The position numbers and the translations under genes are program-made. From positions 1-36,014 of the forward strand of contig JAJFVC010000030.1 of NCBI GenBank assembly GCA_021372005.1: a stretch of DNA of 36,014 nt. The letters are read 5' to 3'. The notes beneath the pieces were generated by a model that ran no database searches, was not told the origin of the DNA, and worked only from the letters and a program-made list of their open reading frames with translations. The DNA is from Planctomycetaceae bacterium (lineage in GTDB: Bacteria > Planctomycetota > Planctomycetia > Pirellulales > Thermoguttaceae). Of the stretch, positions 8,124 through 16,172 are shown piece after piece (within the stretch, counting starts at the first letter, position 1; every line of letters starts with the position of its first letter).

Positions 8124-9263
8124 TCACTCCCACAACGGCCCCGTCATCCAAACGGCGACGGGCACAAAAATGATCACCGGAGCCCAAGCCGCCAACGCCG
8201 CGTTGATCAGCACGATGTCGCCGAGGTGCTGAAACGTCATCACGACCACCATGAACAACACCGTGACGAGCATGCACAGCCCGATGGCCCAAAACACTTT
8301 TCGGTTCTCGCGCATCACGACCATCGGCAAGCTGAGGAACAACAGCGTAACATCCAAGATCGGTTGCACGAATCGAGCGTGAACGGCCACTCGCACATCG
8401 GCGCCAAATCCCAGACTCGGGTTGCGCAAGTCGGCAATCAACTGAGGCGTCGACGAAAGCTGTTTGTACGCGACGCTGCCGATCAAATGACTGAAACTGA
8501 TGCCGCTGACCAAAAAACATTGCTTGGGCTTCAGCCAGTCGGGGGCGTCGTGCGGCGTAATCAAAATCGGCGTTTTTCCGCGAGGCAACGACACGCGGCT
8601 GTCCAGATTTTTCGGTTCGCGGACATTGTCGAACAGATAGCCGCCCGGCCGGCCGCCCTTCGGCGGTCGATAATAAGCGTTGTCGGCCGTCAATTGGGTT
8701 CCGTATTCCGCCAATGACGCCGGCAACAGAAAACTCGGCTCTCCGATCCGCTTCTCGCCGGCGTAGGTGTATTTGCCGCTCATCTCCACATTGGAGAAAA
8801 AGTCCCGCCGCGGAGTTTTGAAGGACTGCGGTTTGTTGCCCAACGGATCTTGCGGACGTCGCGACAATTCCTCGCGATAGTGCGGCAGCAACACCTCTCG
8901 GTTCATCGACATCAGCAACGCCAGCGTCGCAACGGCCAAGATGATCGGTTTCAACACGCGCCGATGCGACACCCCGGCGGCCATCAACGCCGTCATTTCG
9001 TTGTGGCGTTGAATCCATGAGATCGTGAACATCGCCGAGACCATCGCCAGCGTGCCGCCGGCTAAATTGAACACCAACAGCCAAAAATGCGAGTAATAGT
9101 TGACAATGAACATCAACACGCCGCCACTCTGCCGACCGGACCGAATGAATTCATTCAAATTCGTAAAAACGTCAAAGACGATCCACAAACCCGTCAAACT
9201 CAACAGACAAATGAGGAATGTCTGCACAAACTGGCGCAGCAGGTAACGATCAATAATGCACAT
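8124..9263 (-). CDS. LptF/LptG-family permease
   Basis: A 379-residue inner-membrane protein of the YjgP/YjgQ family. LptF and LptG pair with the LptB ATPase to extract lipopolysaccharide from the inner membrane. The order is typical: IIDRYLLRQF start, three N-terminal membrane segments (about residues 10-110), a periplasmic beta-jellyroll region (about 120-280) and three C-terminal membrane segments ending in WMTGPLWE. I place the start at ATG 9261-9263 because the -10 box of the best promoter overlaps the alternative ATG at 9275, and members usually begin near the I-D-R-Y motif. No ribosome binding site is seen, so the mRNA may be leaderless. It is divergent from comF. F versus G cannot be decided. 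Confidence 0.85.
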   Translation of the reverse strand: MCIIDRYLLRQFVQTFLICLLSLTGLWIVFDVFTNLNEFIRSGRQSGGVLMFIVNYYSHFWLLVFNLAGGTLAMVSAMFTISWIQRHNEMTALMAAGVSHRRVLKPIILAVATLALLMSMNREVLLPHYREELSRRPQDPLGNKPQSFKTPRRDFFSNVEMSGKYTYAGEKRIGEPSFLLPASLAEYGTQLTADNAYYRPPKGGRPGGYLFDNVREPKNLDSRVSLPRGKTPILITPHDAPDWLKPKQCFLVSGISFSHLIGSVAYKQLSSTPQLIADLRNPSLGFGADVRVAVHARFVQPILDVTLLFLSLPMVVMRENRKVFWAIGLCMLVTVLFMVVVMTFQHLGDIVLINAALAAWAPVIIFVPVAVWMTGPLWE

Positions 9264-9270
9264 AATCGGC

Positions 9271-9300
9271 AGCATAGGGCAATTAGGTAGGTTTGGTCAA
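9271..9300 (-). promoter_or_regulatory. Candidate promoter of lptF/G-like gene (leaderless)
   Basis: On the minus strand TTGACC (9295-9300), an 18-base spacer and TATGCT (9271-9276) lie so that the predicted start, seven or eight bases downstream, coincides with ATG 9263. Confidence 0.5.
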
Positions 9301-9321
9301 GGTGTTTTTGCGACTCCCCGG

Positions 9322-9349
9322 TTGAATTGACCCGCCGCGGTGTTATCAT
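9322..9349 (+). promoter_or_regulatory. Candidate promoter of comF (leaderless)
   Basis: TTGAAT (9322-9327), a 16-base spacer and TATCAT (9344-9349) place the predicted transcription start at about 9356, the first base of the comF start codon. No ribosome binding site is seen upstream of that ATG. Confidence 0.5.
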
Positions 9350-9355
9350 GCCGGC

Positions 9356-10117
9356 ATGTTCTCCTGGGCGAATCGTCTTCGACAACACACGGCCCGGCTG
9401 GTCGTCCACACCGGCGACTTGCTGTTTCCTCCGCATTGCCTGTGTTGCGACACGGAGCTGCACGACACGCTCAATCGTCGGCTGTGCGGTTTCTGCTCGG
9501 AACGTGTGGCTCCGATCGTCTGGAACGGTTGCCGGCGTTGTGGAACGAGAATGCCCGGGCTGGTTGCGCCGACATGCCGCTGTCTCGCCTGCCGAAGGTT
9601 GTCGCTGCATTTCGATGCCGCCGTTCCGCTGGGCGCGTATCACGAAGGGCTCGACGAACTGATTTTGCGCATGAAAAAACCTTCACAACAAGCGGTGTCG
9701 ATCGCTCTGGCCCAGTTGCTCGCGCAGCGTCGCCACGACCGGTTGCGTGAATGCCGGGCCGATCTGATCGTGCCGATTCCGATGTTTTGGATCCGCCGTC
9801 TTCGACGCGGAGTGAACAATCCCGACGTGCTGGCCGACGTGTTGGGCCGATCGCTCAAAGTCCCGTCGCAGACCAACGTGCTGGTCCAACGCCGTCGAAC
9901 CCGGCCGCAACACCACCTGCCACGGTCCTATCGGTTTGAAAACATGCGGGATGCGTTCAAGGTCCAGCGGCCCGAAGCGGTCCGAAACCACCGCGTACTG
10001 CTGGTCGACGATGTCTTGACCACCGGGGCGACGTGCAGCGAGGCCGCGAAAGTTTTGAAGCGGGCCGGCGCGACCGCCGTGTGGGTGGCCGTTATCGCCC
10101 GAACACAGAACGACTAG
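9356..10117 (+). CDS. ComF-family phosphoribosyltransferase-like protein
   Basis: A 253-residue protein of the ComF/GntX family. The N-terminus has the double zinc-ribbon cysteines: C28, C30, C31, C44, C47, C59, C62, C74, C76 and C79. A type I phosphoribosyltransferase domain follows, with the family R-R-G-V-N-N-P segment (usual form R-G-x-N) near residue 155 and the PRPP-binding loop VLLVDDVLTTGAT near 215-227. ComFC supports DNA uptake during transformation in competent bacteria; many carriers are not known to be competent, so the role here is uncertain. It diverges from the lptF-like gene with an 80-base spacer. The 145 bases after its stop hold no gene or clear terminator. Confidence 0.88.
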   Translation: MFSWANRLRQHTARLVVHTGDLLFPPHCLCCDTELHDTLNRRLCGFCSERVAPIVWNGCRRCGTRMPGLVAPTCRCLACRRLSLHFDAAVPLGAYHEGLDELILRMKKPSQQAVSIALAQLLAQRRHDRLRECRADLIVPIPMFWIRRLRRGVNNPDVLADVLGRSLKVPSQTNVLVQRRRTRPQHHLPRSYRFENMRDAFKVQRPEAVRNHRVLLVDDVLTTGATCSEAAKVLKRAGATAVWVAVIARTQND

Positions 10118-10262
10118 AATCGGTTCCCAAACTCGAAAAAATATCCCCCACGACGGGAGATAAGGATAATGAAAAACCAGTTTTGAAATCGGCCCCCTAA
10201 AACGCCGCCGCTCGGTTTTTTTCCTCTTGTCTTTCTCCGCGAAAAGACCACAATAGCCGGCT

Positions 10263-11150
10263 ATGGGAGCAAACCTGTCCAGACCGACGGATCGAGCCCC
10301 CGCCGCACGGCCGTTTCGCGGGGCGCTGCTGCGAGGGTTGGCGGTCCTTTGCCCGCCGCTTTTGACCGTGTTGATCATCGTCTGGGCCATCAACACAACC
10401 CGGAGCTATTTTCTCGAACCGGTGACCGGCTGGGCGCGTGAAGGACTGGTGTTTTATCTGTCCGACATTCGGACCGACTTGTCCCCGTCGTCGCCGAGCA
10501 GTAAAACCGCGGTCGACCAAGGCCGGGTCTATCACGCTCTGTCCGACGGTGAGTTCATTCCCGAACATGTCTACGAACGGGTGCAATCGCAGCCCGAGGG
10601 AACGCTGCCGACGACGGGTCGAGAATATTACGAACGCTACGTCGACCTAACCTATCTGCGGCCGTTCTATGCGATCCCGTTTTTTCTGGCCGTCTTTATT
10701 TTGTTTTTGTATTTTCTGGGCAAGTTCATGGCGGCGGGCCTGGGCGGTCTTGTGGGCAACCTGTTCGAGCGCATGGTGCTGCGACTGCCCGGCGTGCGAG
10801 CCATCTATTCGGCCGTCAAACAGGTGACCGACTTTCTGTTCGACAAGCGCGAGATCCGCGTGACGCGCGTCGTGGCCGTCGAATATCCTCGCAAAGGCGT
10901 CTGGTCGATGGGTTTCGTCACCGGCGAGGGCGTGCCGGCCGTGCATGAGGCCGCCGGTGATCCGCTGCTGACCGTGCTGATCCCTTATTCGCCCGTTCCG
11001 GTGACCGGCTGCACGATCATGGTCCGCCGGAGCGATTGCATCGACCTGAACATCACCTTCGATCAGGCCTGCCAATTCATCGTCAGTTGCGGCGTCGTTG
11101 TGCCCGTGTTGACGAAAGAAAACGGAGAGGGCGGCGAGGAAACGTCATGA
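10263..11150 (+). CDS. DUF502 family membrane protein
   Basis: A 295-residue inner-membrane protein of the DUF502 family, whose function is unknown. Two membrane segments are visible (about 24-44 and 135-156). Between them lies a region of about 90 residues with Ser/Pro-rich and acidic parts, longer than I expect for the family. The C-terminal half carries the family signature LPGVRAIYSAVKQ (about 176-188), the VVAVEYPRKGVWSMGFVTG strand pair, and the VLIPYSPVPVTG segment before a final conserved helix. A polar, acidic tail ends the protein. No convincing ribosome binding site precedes ATG 10263. hemC follows after 52 bases that hold a heptad array, so co-transcription is possible. Confidence 0.85.
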   Translation: MGANLSRPTDRAPAARPFRGALLRGLAVLCPPLLTVLIIVWAINTTRSYFLEPVTGWAREGLVFYLSDIRTDLSPSSPSSKTAVDQGRVYHALSDGEFIPEHVYERVQSQPEGTLPTTGREYYERYVDLTYLRPFYAIPFFLAVFILFLYFLGKFMAAGLGGLVGNLFERMVLRLPGVRAIYSAVKQVTDFLFDKREIRVTRVVAVEYPRKGVWSMGFVTGEGVPAVHEAAGDPLLTVLIPYSPVPVTGCTIMVRRSDCIDLNITFDQACQFIVSCGVVVPVLTKENGEGGEETS

Positions 11151-11152
11151 AC

Positions 11153-11194
11153 GCTCACCGCTTTTCACCTTCCACTCTCCATTCTGCACTCTCC
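11153..11194 (+). repeat. Degenerate period-7 pyrimidine array upstream of hemC
   Basis: Six consecutive heptads can be laid out with no gap: GCTCACC, GCTTTTC, ACCTTCC, ACTCTCC, ATTCTGC, ACTCTCC. The two exact copies are at 11174-11180 and 11188-11194. The array fills the space between the DUF502 stop codon and the hemC start and leaves hemC without a purine-rich ribosome binding site. Confidence 0.55.
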
Positions 11195-11202
11195 ACGAAA
11201 AA

Positions 11203-12162
11203 ATGCTTCGTCTAGGAACTCGTGCCAGTGCGTTGGCCCAATGGCAGGCCGAATGGGTTGCTTCACGGCTGCGCGATCAGGGCGTCGACGTGCTGTTGAC
11301 GCCCATCACAACTCGCGGCGATCGCCATGCGGCGCCGGTAGCATCGCTCGGCGGCGAAGGGGTTTTTACGAAAGAGATTCAGCATGCGTTGTTGGACGGG
11401 CGAATCGACTTGGCCGTGCACAGCTTGAAGGATCTGCCAACCCAGCCCGCGTCCGATCTCTGCCTGGCGGCCGTACCCGAACGCGCTTCGCCCTACGATG
11501 TGCTCGTCACAACCCACGGCGAGTCCTTTGCATCGCTGCCGCAAGGCGCGCGTGTCGGAACCGGCAGCCTCCGACGCCGGGCGCAACTGCTGCACGTCCG
11601 GCCCGACCTGAATTTATGCGACATTCGAGGCAACGTCGAAACGCGGCTGAAAAAATTGGAGCAGGGCCAATTCGACGCCCTGGTGCTGGCCGAGGCCGGA
11701 CTGCGGCGTCTCGGATTGGAGCGGCACATCGCCCAGACGTTTTCTTTCGACGTCGTCTTGCCGGCAGTCGGCCAAGGGGCGCTGGGCTTGGAGACGCGCA
11801 CGGACGACGCGGCCGCACGTCGGGCGGTGGCGGCGTTGGACCACTCGCCAACCCATCTGGCCGTGCTGGCCGAACGTACGATGCTGGCCGCGCTGCACGG
11901 CGGTTGTCTCGCGCCAATCGCCGGATATGCGACGGCAACCTCCGCGGGACACTTCACCTTGGTCGGCCGCGTGCTCAGCCGTGATGGCGTTGAACGACTC
12001 GAAGCAGAAGACAGCACGAAAGCCCCCTCCTCTGGTGAACACAGCCGCCAAAACGGCTTGTCACCCCAGTCGATCACCTCGGCCGTCGAACTGGGGCGTC
12101 GCGTGGCCGCCGCTCTGCTGATCCAAGGAGCCGAACGGCTGATCGACGCCTGTCGGACTTGA
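11203..12162 (+). CDS. hemC: Hydroxymethylbilane synthase (porphobilinogen deaminase)
   Basis: This enzyme condenses four porphobilinogen molecules into hydroxymethylbilane in haem synthesis. The sequence starts LRLGTRASALA and contains FTKEI, HSLKDLP, the RVGTGSLRRRAQL anion-binding segment, and DIRGNVETRL, all family signatures. The dipyrromethane cofactor is attached at C235 in HGGCLAPIA. The length of 319 residues is normal. A polar stretch (about residues 266-288, Ser/Gly/Gln-rich) interrupts the C-terminal domain and looks like a loop insertion. The start is preceded by a pyrimidine-rich heptad array, not a Shine-Dalgarno site. No other haem gene is adjacent. Confidence 0.96.
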   Translation: MLRLGTRASALAQWQAEWVASRLRDQGVDVLLTPITTRGDRHAAPVASLGGEGVFTKEIQHALLDGRIDLAVHSLKDLPTQPASDLCLAAVPERASPYDVLVTTHGESFASLPQGARVGTGSLRRRAQLLHVRPDLNLCDIRGNVETRLKKLEQGQFDALVLAEAGLRRLGLERHIAQTFSFDVVLPAVGQGALGLETRTDDAAARRAVAALDHSPTHLAVLAERTMLAALHGGCLAPIAGYATATSAGHFTLVGRVLSRDGVERLEAEDSTKAPSSGEHSRQNGLSPQSITSAVELGRRVAAALLIQGAERLIDACRT

Positions 12163-12241
12163 CCGATCGCCCACTCGCCGGTTGCCTGTAATCCGTCGCC
12201 CGTCACCCGGCACAACTCCTTTAGGTGGTGTGGCTTGTGGC

Positions 12242-12315
12242 GAAACCCCGTTGACACCGTGCCGAGCGACAGTAAAATGTGGGGTTTCCCCGGTACAGGT
12301 AGGCCTGTATCGGGG
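12242..12315 (+). promoter_or_regulatory. Structured spacer upstream of argB (strong hairpin)
   Basis: Within the 221-base hemC-argB spacer, CCCCGGTACAGG (12288-12299) pairs with CCTGTATCGGGG (12304-12315) over 12 bp with one G-U and a TAGG loop. Just upstream, GAAACCCC (12242-12249) can pair with GGGGTTTC (12281-12288), whose last base is also the first base of the main stem. It is either a leader RNA structure of argB or a terminator of hemC lacking a proper T-run. Confidence 0.5.
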
Positions 12316-12383
12316 AGCCTTGCTTTTGCGGGCCCCCCTTCGGCAGGAATGGGCGCCCACGACCATCGCGCGGGAGCACTCCC

Positions 12384-13262
12384 TTGGAAGAAGCGATTCA
12401 AAAGGCCGACGTTCTGATCGAAGCCCTGCAATGGATTCGACAGTTTCGCGGCAAGGTGACGGTCATTAAGCTCGGCGGCAGCGTCATGGAGAACGATCGG
12501 GCGATGATCCACTTGCTGTTGGACATCGCCTTCATGGAAACGGTTGGCATGCGGCCCGTCGTGGTCCACGGCGGCGGCGCCGCGATCAGCCGCGCGATGG
12601 CCCAGGCCGGGCTGCAACCGAAATTCGTCCAGGGGCGTCGTTACACGGACGCCGCCACGTTGGACATCGTCGAAAAAGTGCTGGCCGGCGAAGTGAACGA
12701 GCATCTGGCCCATCGGATCGAGGAGTTGGGCGGACAGGCCAAGCCGCTGAACTTCCGCACGCAAAACGTCTTGTTCGGCGAGCAGATGCAACTGCCCGAC
12801 GAAAATGGCCATCCGATCGATTTGGGCCACGTCGGCACGGTGACCGAGGTGAATCGAACCGCGATCAACGAACTTTGCGAGTCGGGCATCGTGCCGGTCA
12901 TTCCGTCGATGTGCGTCTCAAAGGACGGTCAAAAGCTGAACGTCAACGCCGACACGGCCGCCACGGCGGTGGCCCAGGCGATGGAAGCCGAAAAACTCGT
13001 CTATTTGAGTGACGTCAACGGCGTCCGACGCGACAAAAACGATCCCGACACGCTGATCCATTCGTTGACGGTCTCCGAGGCCCGGCGGCTGATTGCCGAC
13101 GGTTCGATCGACTCAGGCATGATTCCCAAAGTGCAGGCCTGCCTGGAGACGTTGGAACGCGGCGTTCACAAAATCCACATCATCGACGGGCGAATCCGCC
13201 ATTCGTTGCTGTTGGAAGTTTATACGAGCAAGGGCGTTGGAACGCAAATTGTCCAAGATTAG
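12384..13262 (+). CDS. argB: Acetylglutamate kinase
   Basis: Second step of arginine synthesis: ATP-dependent phosphorylation of N-acetylglutamate. The TTG start at 12384 is supported by GGGAG (12371-12375) eight bases upstream. The amino-acid-kinase fold shows K29-L-G-G-S33, the H62-G-G-G65 loop, a conserved [12 protein letters not shown] segment and the C-terminal [11 protein letters not shown] strand. The roughly 23 residues ahead of the first strand form a helix ([17 protein letters not shown]) like that of hexameric, arginine-inhibited kinases; enzymes without feedback inhibition usually lack it. Feedback control is therefore inferred. argD follows after 26 bases, so argB and argD form an operon. 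Confidence 0.96.
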   Translation: MEEAIQKADVLIEALQWIRQFRGKVTVIKLGGSVMENDRAMIHLLLDIAFMETVGMRPVVVHGGGAAISRAMAQAGLQPKFVQGRRYTDAATLDIVEKVLAGEVNEHLAHRIEELGGQAKPLNFRTQNVLFGEQMQLPDENGHPIDLGHVGTVTEVNRTAINELCESGIVPVIPSMCVSKDGQKLNVNADTAATAVAQAMEAEKLVYLSDVNGVRRDKNDPDTLIHSLTVSEARRLIADGSIDSGMIPKVQACLETLERGVHKIHIIDGRIRHSLLLEVYTSKGVGTQIVQD

Positions 13263-13288
13263 CCATTTAGACTTGGGGAGATGGGCCG

Positions 13289-14497
13289 GTGAGTTTTGCC
13301 AGCAGTGAAGAAACGCTTGATCTGTTCCAAAAGTACGTCATTCCGAACTACAATCGCTACCCCGTCGCGCTGACGCACGGCGAAGGCTCTTACGTTTGGG
13401 ACGCGGAAGGCAATCGTTATCTCGATCTGTTCAACGGATGGGGATGCAATCTGCTGGGTCACTGTCCGCCCGCGTTGGTCGAGGCGGTCCGCGATCAGTT
13501 GGGCAAGTTGATCCACGTGCCCAACACTTGGCACACGGAGTTGCAGGGACGCTGGGCCGAGGCGTTGTCGAAGCGGAGTTTCGGCGGCCAGGCGTTTTTC
13601 TGCAACTCGGGCACCGAGGCCAACGAGGCGGCGATCAAGCTCGCGCGGCTGCACACCCCCAAGCAACGCTACAAAATCATTACGTTCGAGGGCGGCTTCC
13701 ATGGCCGAACGTTCGGCTCGACCTCGGCCACGGCCCAACCGAAATATCACGAGGGGCTCGGCCCGCTGATGGCCGGATTCGTCTACGCCCCGTTCGGCGA
13801 CCTGGATGCAGTCTCTCGGCTGATCGACGACGAGACGGCGGCCATCATGATCGAGCCGATCCAGGGCGAAGGCGGCGTGCGAGTCCCGCCCGAGGGCTTC
13901 TTGGCCGGGCTGCGTCAATTGGCCGACCAACATGAACTGCTGCTGATCTTCGACGAAGTGCAAGCCGGCTGCGGTCGGACCGGCCATTGGTTCGCCTACC
14001 AAGGGTTCGGCGTGACGCCCGACGTGATGACGCTGTCGAAGGCCATCTGCGGCGGACTGGCCGGCGGAGCGATGCTGACCACGGCGGACATCGCCAAAAG
14101 TCTGCGGCCGGGCATGCACGCTTGCACGTTCGGCGGCAATCCGATCGCCGCGCGGGCCGGGTTGGCCTTCATCGAGTCGGTCGAGCGGGACGGTCTGCTG
14201 GAAAACGCCCAGCGTGTCGGCGAGGTGTTCCGCCGGCGGCTCGAACAACTTCGGCAACAATGCGGCGTGATCCGCGACGTGCGGGTCCGCGGCATGATGA
14301 TCGGGCTGGAGCTTTCGATCGAAGGCGCCCCGACCGTTAAAACGTGCCTCGAACGCCGGCTGTTGATCAACTGCACCCATTCGACGGTGATTCGTCTGTT
14401 GCCGGCGCTGAATCTGACCGAACAACAAGCCAGTGAGGGCTGCGACATTTTGGCCGATGTGTTGATGAAACAAGCCGGAAATCATGTGAGAGAATGA
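13289..14497 (+). CDS. argD: Acetylornithine aminotransferase
   Basis: A class III PLP-dependent aminotransferase converting N-acetylglutamate semialdehyde to N-acetylornithine. The GTG start at 13289 has GGGGAG (13275-13280) eight bases upstream. Family marks are FFCNSGTEANEAAIK, the GGFHGRT segment, IEPIQGEGG, the cofactor-binding LLIFDEVQAGCGRTG, and the Schiff-base lysine K251 in LSKAICGG. The length of 402 residues is usual. Context (argB upstream, argF downstream) supports the arginine role over other class III enzymes such as ornithine or GABA aminotransferases. Confidence 0.95.
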   Translation: MSFASSEETLDLFQKYVIPNYNRYPVALTHGEGSYVWDAEGNRYLDLFNGWGCNLLGHCPPALVEAVRDQLGKLIHVPNTWHTELQGRWAEALSKRSFGGQAFFCNSGTEANEAAIKLARLHTPKQRYKIITFEGGFHGRTFGSTSATAQPKYHEGLGPLMAGFVYAPFGDLDAVSRLIDDETAAIMIEPIQGEGGVRVPPEGFLAGLRQLADQHELLLIFDEVQAGCGRTGHWFAYQGFGVTPDVMTLSKAICGGLAGGAMLTTADIAKSLRPGMHACTFGGNPIAARAGLAFIESVERDGLLENAQRVGEVFRRRLEQLRQQCGVIRDVRVRGMMIGLELSIEGAPTVKTCLERRLLINCTHSTVIRLLPALNLTEQQASEGCDILADVLMKQAGNHVRE

Positions 14498-14501
14498 AAA
14501 A

Positions 14502-14594
14502 CAGGGGCTAGAGATTAGGGACGGTAGGCTAGAAAATCGCGTGGAACCGTTGACTGGCAACTTCTAGCCCCTGCCCCCTTAGCCCCTTGTCCCT
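14502..14594 (+). repeat. Inverted heptad-type element between argD and argF
   Basis: CAGGGGCTAGA (14502-14512) is a perfect 11-bp inverted repeat of TCTAGCCCCTG (14563-14573). The left arm continues into GATTAGGGA (14513-14521). The right arm continues as CCCCT-type units spaced 7-8 bases apart to 14594 (TAGCCCC, TGCCCCC, TTAGCCCC, TTGTCCC). The element occupies nearly all of the spacer; argF's GGGAG site begins right after it. Confidence 0.6.
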
Positions 14595-14606
14595 GGGAGT
14601 GATTCG

Positions 14607-15533
14607 ATGCGAAACTTGCTAACGCTGGCGGACCTGACTTCGGCGGAAATCGAACGAATCTTCTCTATCACGGAGGACTTGAAGAACAAATATCAAAAGG
14701 GGCTCCGCGAGCCGCTGCTGCCGGGACGCATGATGGTCCTGGTGTTCGAGAAGCCATCGTTGCGGACGCGCGTCAGTTTTGAAGCCGGCATGGTGCACTT
14801 GGGCGGCAGTTCGATGTTTCTGGGCACGGACGCCGGCTTCGGACGCCGCGAAAGCGTCGCCGATTTCGCCCGCGTGCTGGGCGAGTACGCCGACGTCGTG
14901 GTGATTCGGGCCAATCGGCACCAGACGGCCGTCGACATGGCGAAGTACTGCTCCTGCTCGGTGATCAACGGCCTGACCGATTTTGGACACCCGTGCCAGG
15001 CATTGGCCGACCTGTACACTATCGGCGAGCTGGTCGGCAATCTGTCCGGCCACACGTTGGCATGGATCGGCGATGCGAACAACGTCGCCCGAAGTCTGGC
15101 CGTCGGCTGCGGCAAATTGGGCCTGCGGCTGGCGATGGCCACGCCCAAGGGCTATCAGTTTGACGAAAAATCGCTGGCCTGGATTCGGCAGCAGGCGCCC
15201 AAGTTGGACCTGTTCGTCACGACCGATCCGGCCGAAGCGGTCCGCGACGCCGTGGCGATCTACACGGACGTCTGGGCCAGCATGGGCCAAGAGAGCGAGC
15301 GGGACGTTCGGCGTCAGGCGTTCGCCGCCTATCAAGTGAACGCCGAGTTGATGTCTCGTGCCCAGCGCGGTGCGTTTTTCATGCACTGCCTGCCCGCTCG
15401 GCGCGGCGAAGAAGTGACCGACGAGGTGATCGACGGGCCGCAAAGCGTCGTCATCCAACAGGCTGCGAACCGGATGCACGTCCAAAAGGGCATTTTGGCG
15501 TGGATGTTGGGACGCGAAGGCGCAAAGGGCTGA
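14607..15533 (+). CDS. argF: Ornithine carbamoyltransferase
   Basis: This enzyme makes citrulline from ornithine and carbamoyl phosphate. The ATG is preceded by GGGAG (14595-14599) at seven bases. The carbamoyl-phosphate loop is S51-L-R-T-R55 (usual form S-T-R-T-R, here with Leu at the second position), followed by the conserved HPCQALADL segment and the ornithine-binding H260-C261-L-P-A. The second domain holds WIGDANNVARS. The length of 308 residues is typical. It is third in the arg block and could be co-transcribed with argBD through the 109-base repeat-bearing spacer, unless that spacer has its own promoter. Confidence 0.95.
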   Translation: MRNLLTLADLTSAEIERIFSITEDLKNKYQKGLREPLLPGRMMVLVFEKPSLRTRVSFEAGMVHLGGSSMFLGTDAGFGRRESVADFARVLGEYADVVVIRANRHQTAVDMAKYCSCSVINGLTDFGHPCQALADLYTIGELVGNLSGHTLAWIGDANNVARSLAVGCGKLGLRLAMATPKGYQFDEKSLAWIRQQAPKLDLFVTTDPAEAVRDAVAIYTDVWASMGQESERDVRRQAFAAYQVNAELMSRAQRGAFFMHCLPARRGEEVTDEVIDGPQSVVIQQAANRMHVQKGILAWMLGREGAKG

Positions 15534-15569
15534 TCGCGTCGGCTGCATTCGGCGGTGCGACCGCGTTCA

Positions 15570-15863
15570 TCATGAGCCTGGCTTTTTCATCGCCCAACTG
15601 TGCAGAATCAGCACCGAGCCGAGTGAGATCAGCGACCAGCCGAGCCAGTCGGGCGGACGGATCATCTTTTTCACCAGCGGTTTGTCCGATTGCGCCAACG
15701 TCTGGCTGGTCGCATTGACCGACGCCAGCGGATGTCCGGTGCGTTCGGCCAAAAATTGCGTAAACTCAGGCGTCAGCTCGAACGTGTCGACCATGCGAAA
15801 TTGCAGCCCCAGCAACAAACAGGCCAGGCCCGCAAAAAAATACTGATTGCGCGTGATGTCCAT
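15570..15863 (-). CDS. Small membrane protein of unknown function
   Basis: A 97-residue protein with two hydrophobic segments (about 7-22 and 72-91) and a polar loop between them, probably on the outer side. ATG 15861-15863 is chosen because of the strong AGGAGGAAG site just upstream; a longer frame to 15935 has no such support. I recognise no domain. The segment FELTPEFTQFLAERTGHP is the most distinctive part. It converges with argF (36 bases apart) and diverges from the response-regulator gene. Confidence 0.7.
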   Translation of the reverse strand: MDITRNQYFFAGLACLLLGLQFRMVDTFELTPEFTQFLAERTGHPLASVNATSQTLAQSDKPLVKKMIRPPDWLGWSLISLGSVLILHSWAMKKPGS

Positions 15864-16079
15864 GGACTTCCTCCTGACGCAGCGATACCCAATGGCGCTT
15901 CTTCTGTATCGAGTTTCGATGCCGTCTTGCTTCATGCGAGGGCTTTTTCTAACGGATATGCCGGTCCGTTGGCATCGATTGTCGCATTTGGCGCGGATCG
16001 CACGAATCTAGCGGCTCGCTTCAGGGTAATTCTCGACGTCGCATTGCGCAACGTCTCCCCCCCGGTAGAAAAGCCAACC

Positions 16080-16085
16080 TATACT
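16080..16085 (+). promoter_or_regulatory. Candidate -10 box upstream of the response regulator
   Basis: TATACT matches five of six consensus bases and lies 87 bases upstream of the start codon. No clear -35 hexamer is present 16-18 bases upstream, where the sequence is a C-run. Confidence 0.3.
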
Positions 16086-16172
16086 CTTCTATCAAGGCGA
16101 AAAAACCGCCGTGACGAACCTCGCCAATTCGGTCAGGCCGCCCAACGACGTTGCCAACGCCCAACCGCCATC

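Noticed and set aside
13259-14560. Minus-strand open frame of 433 codons opposite argD
   Set aside because: Antisense shadow of a clear aminotransferase in GC-rich DNA; composition is unlike a real protein.
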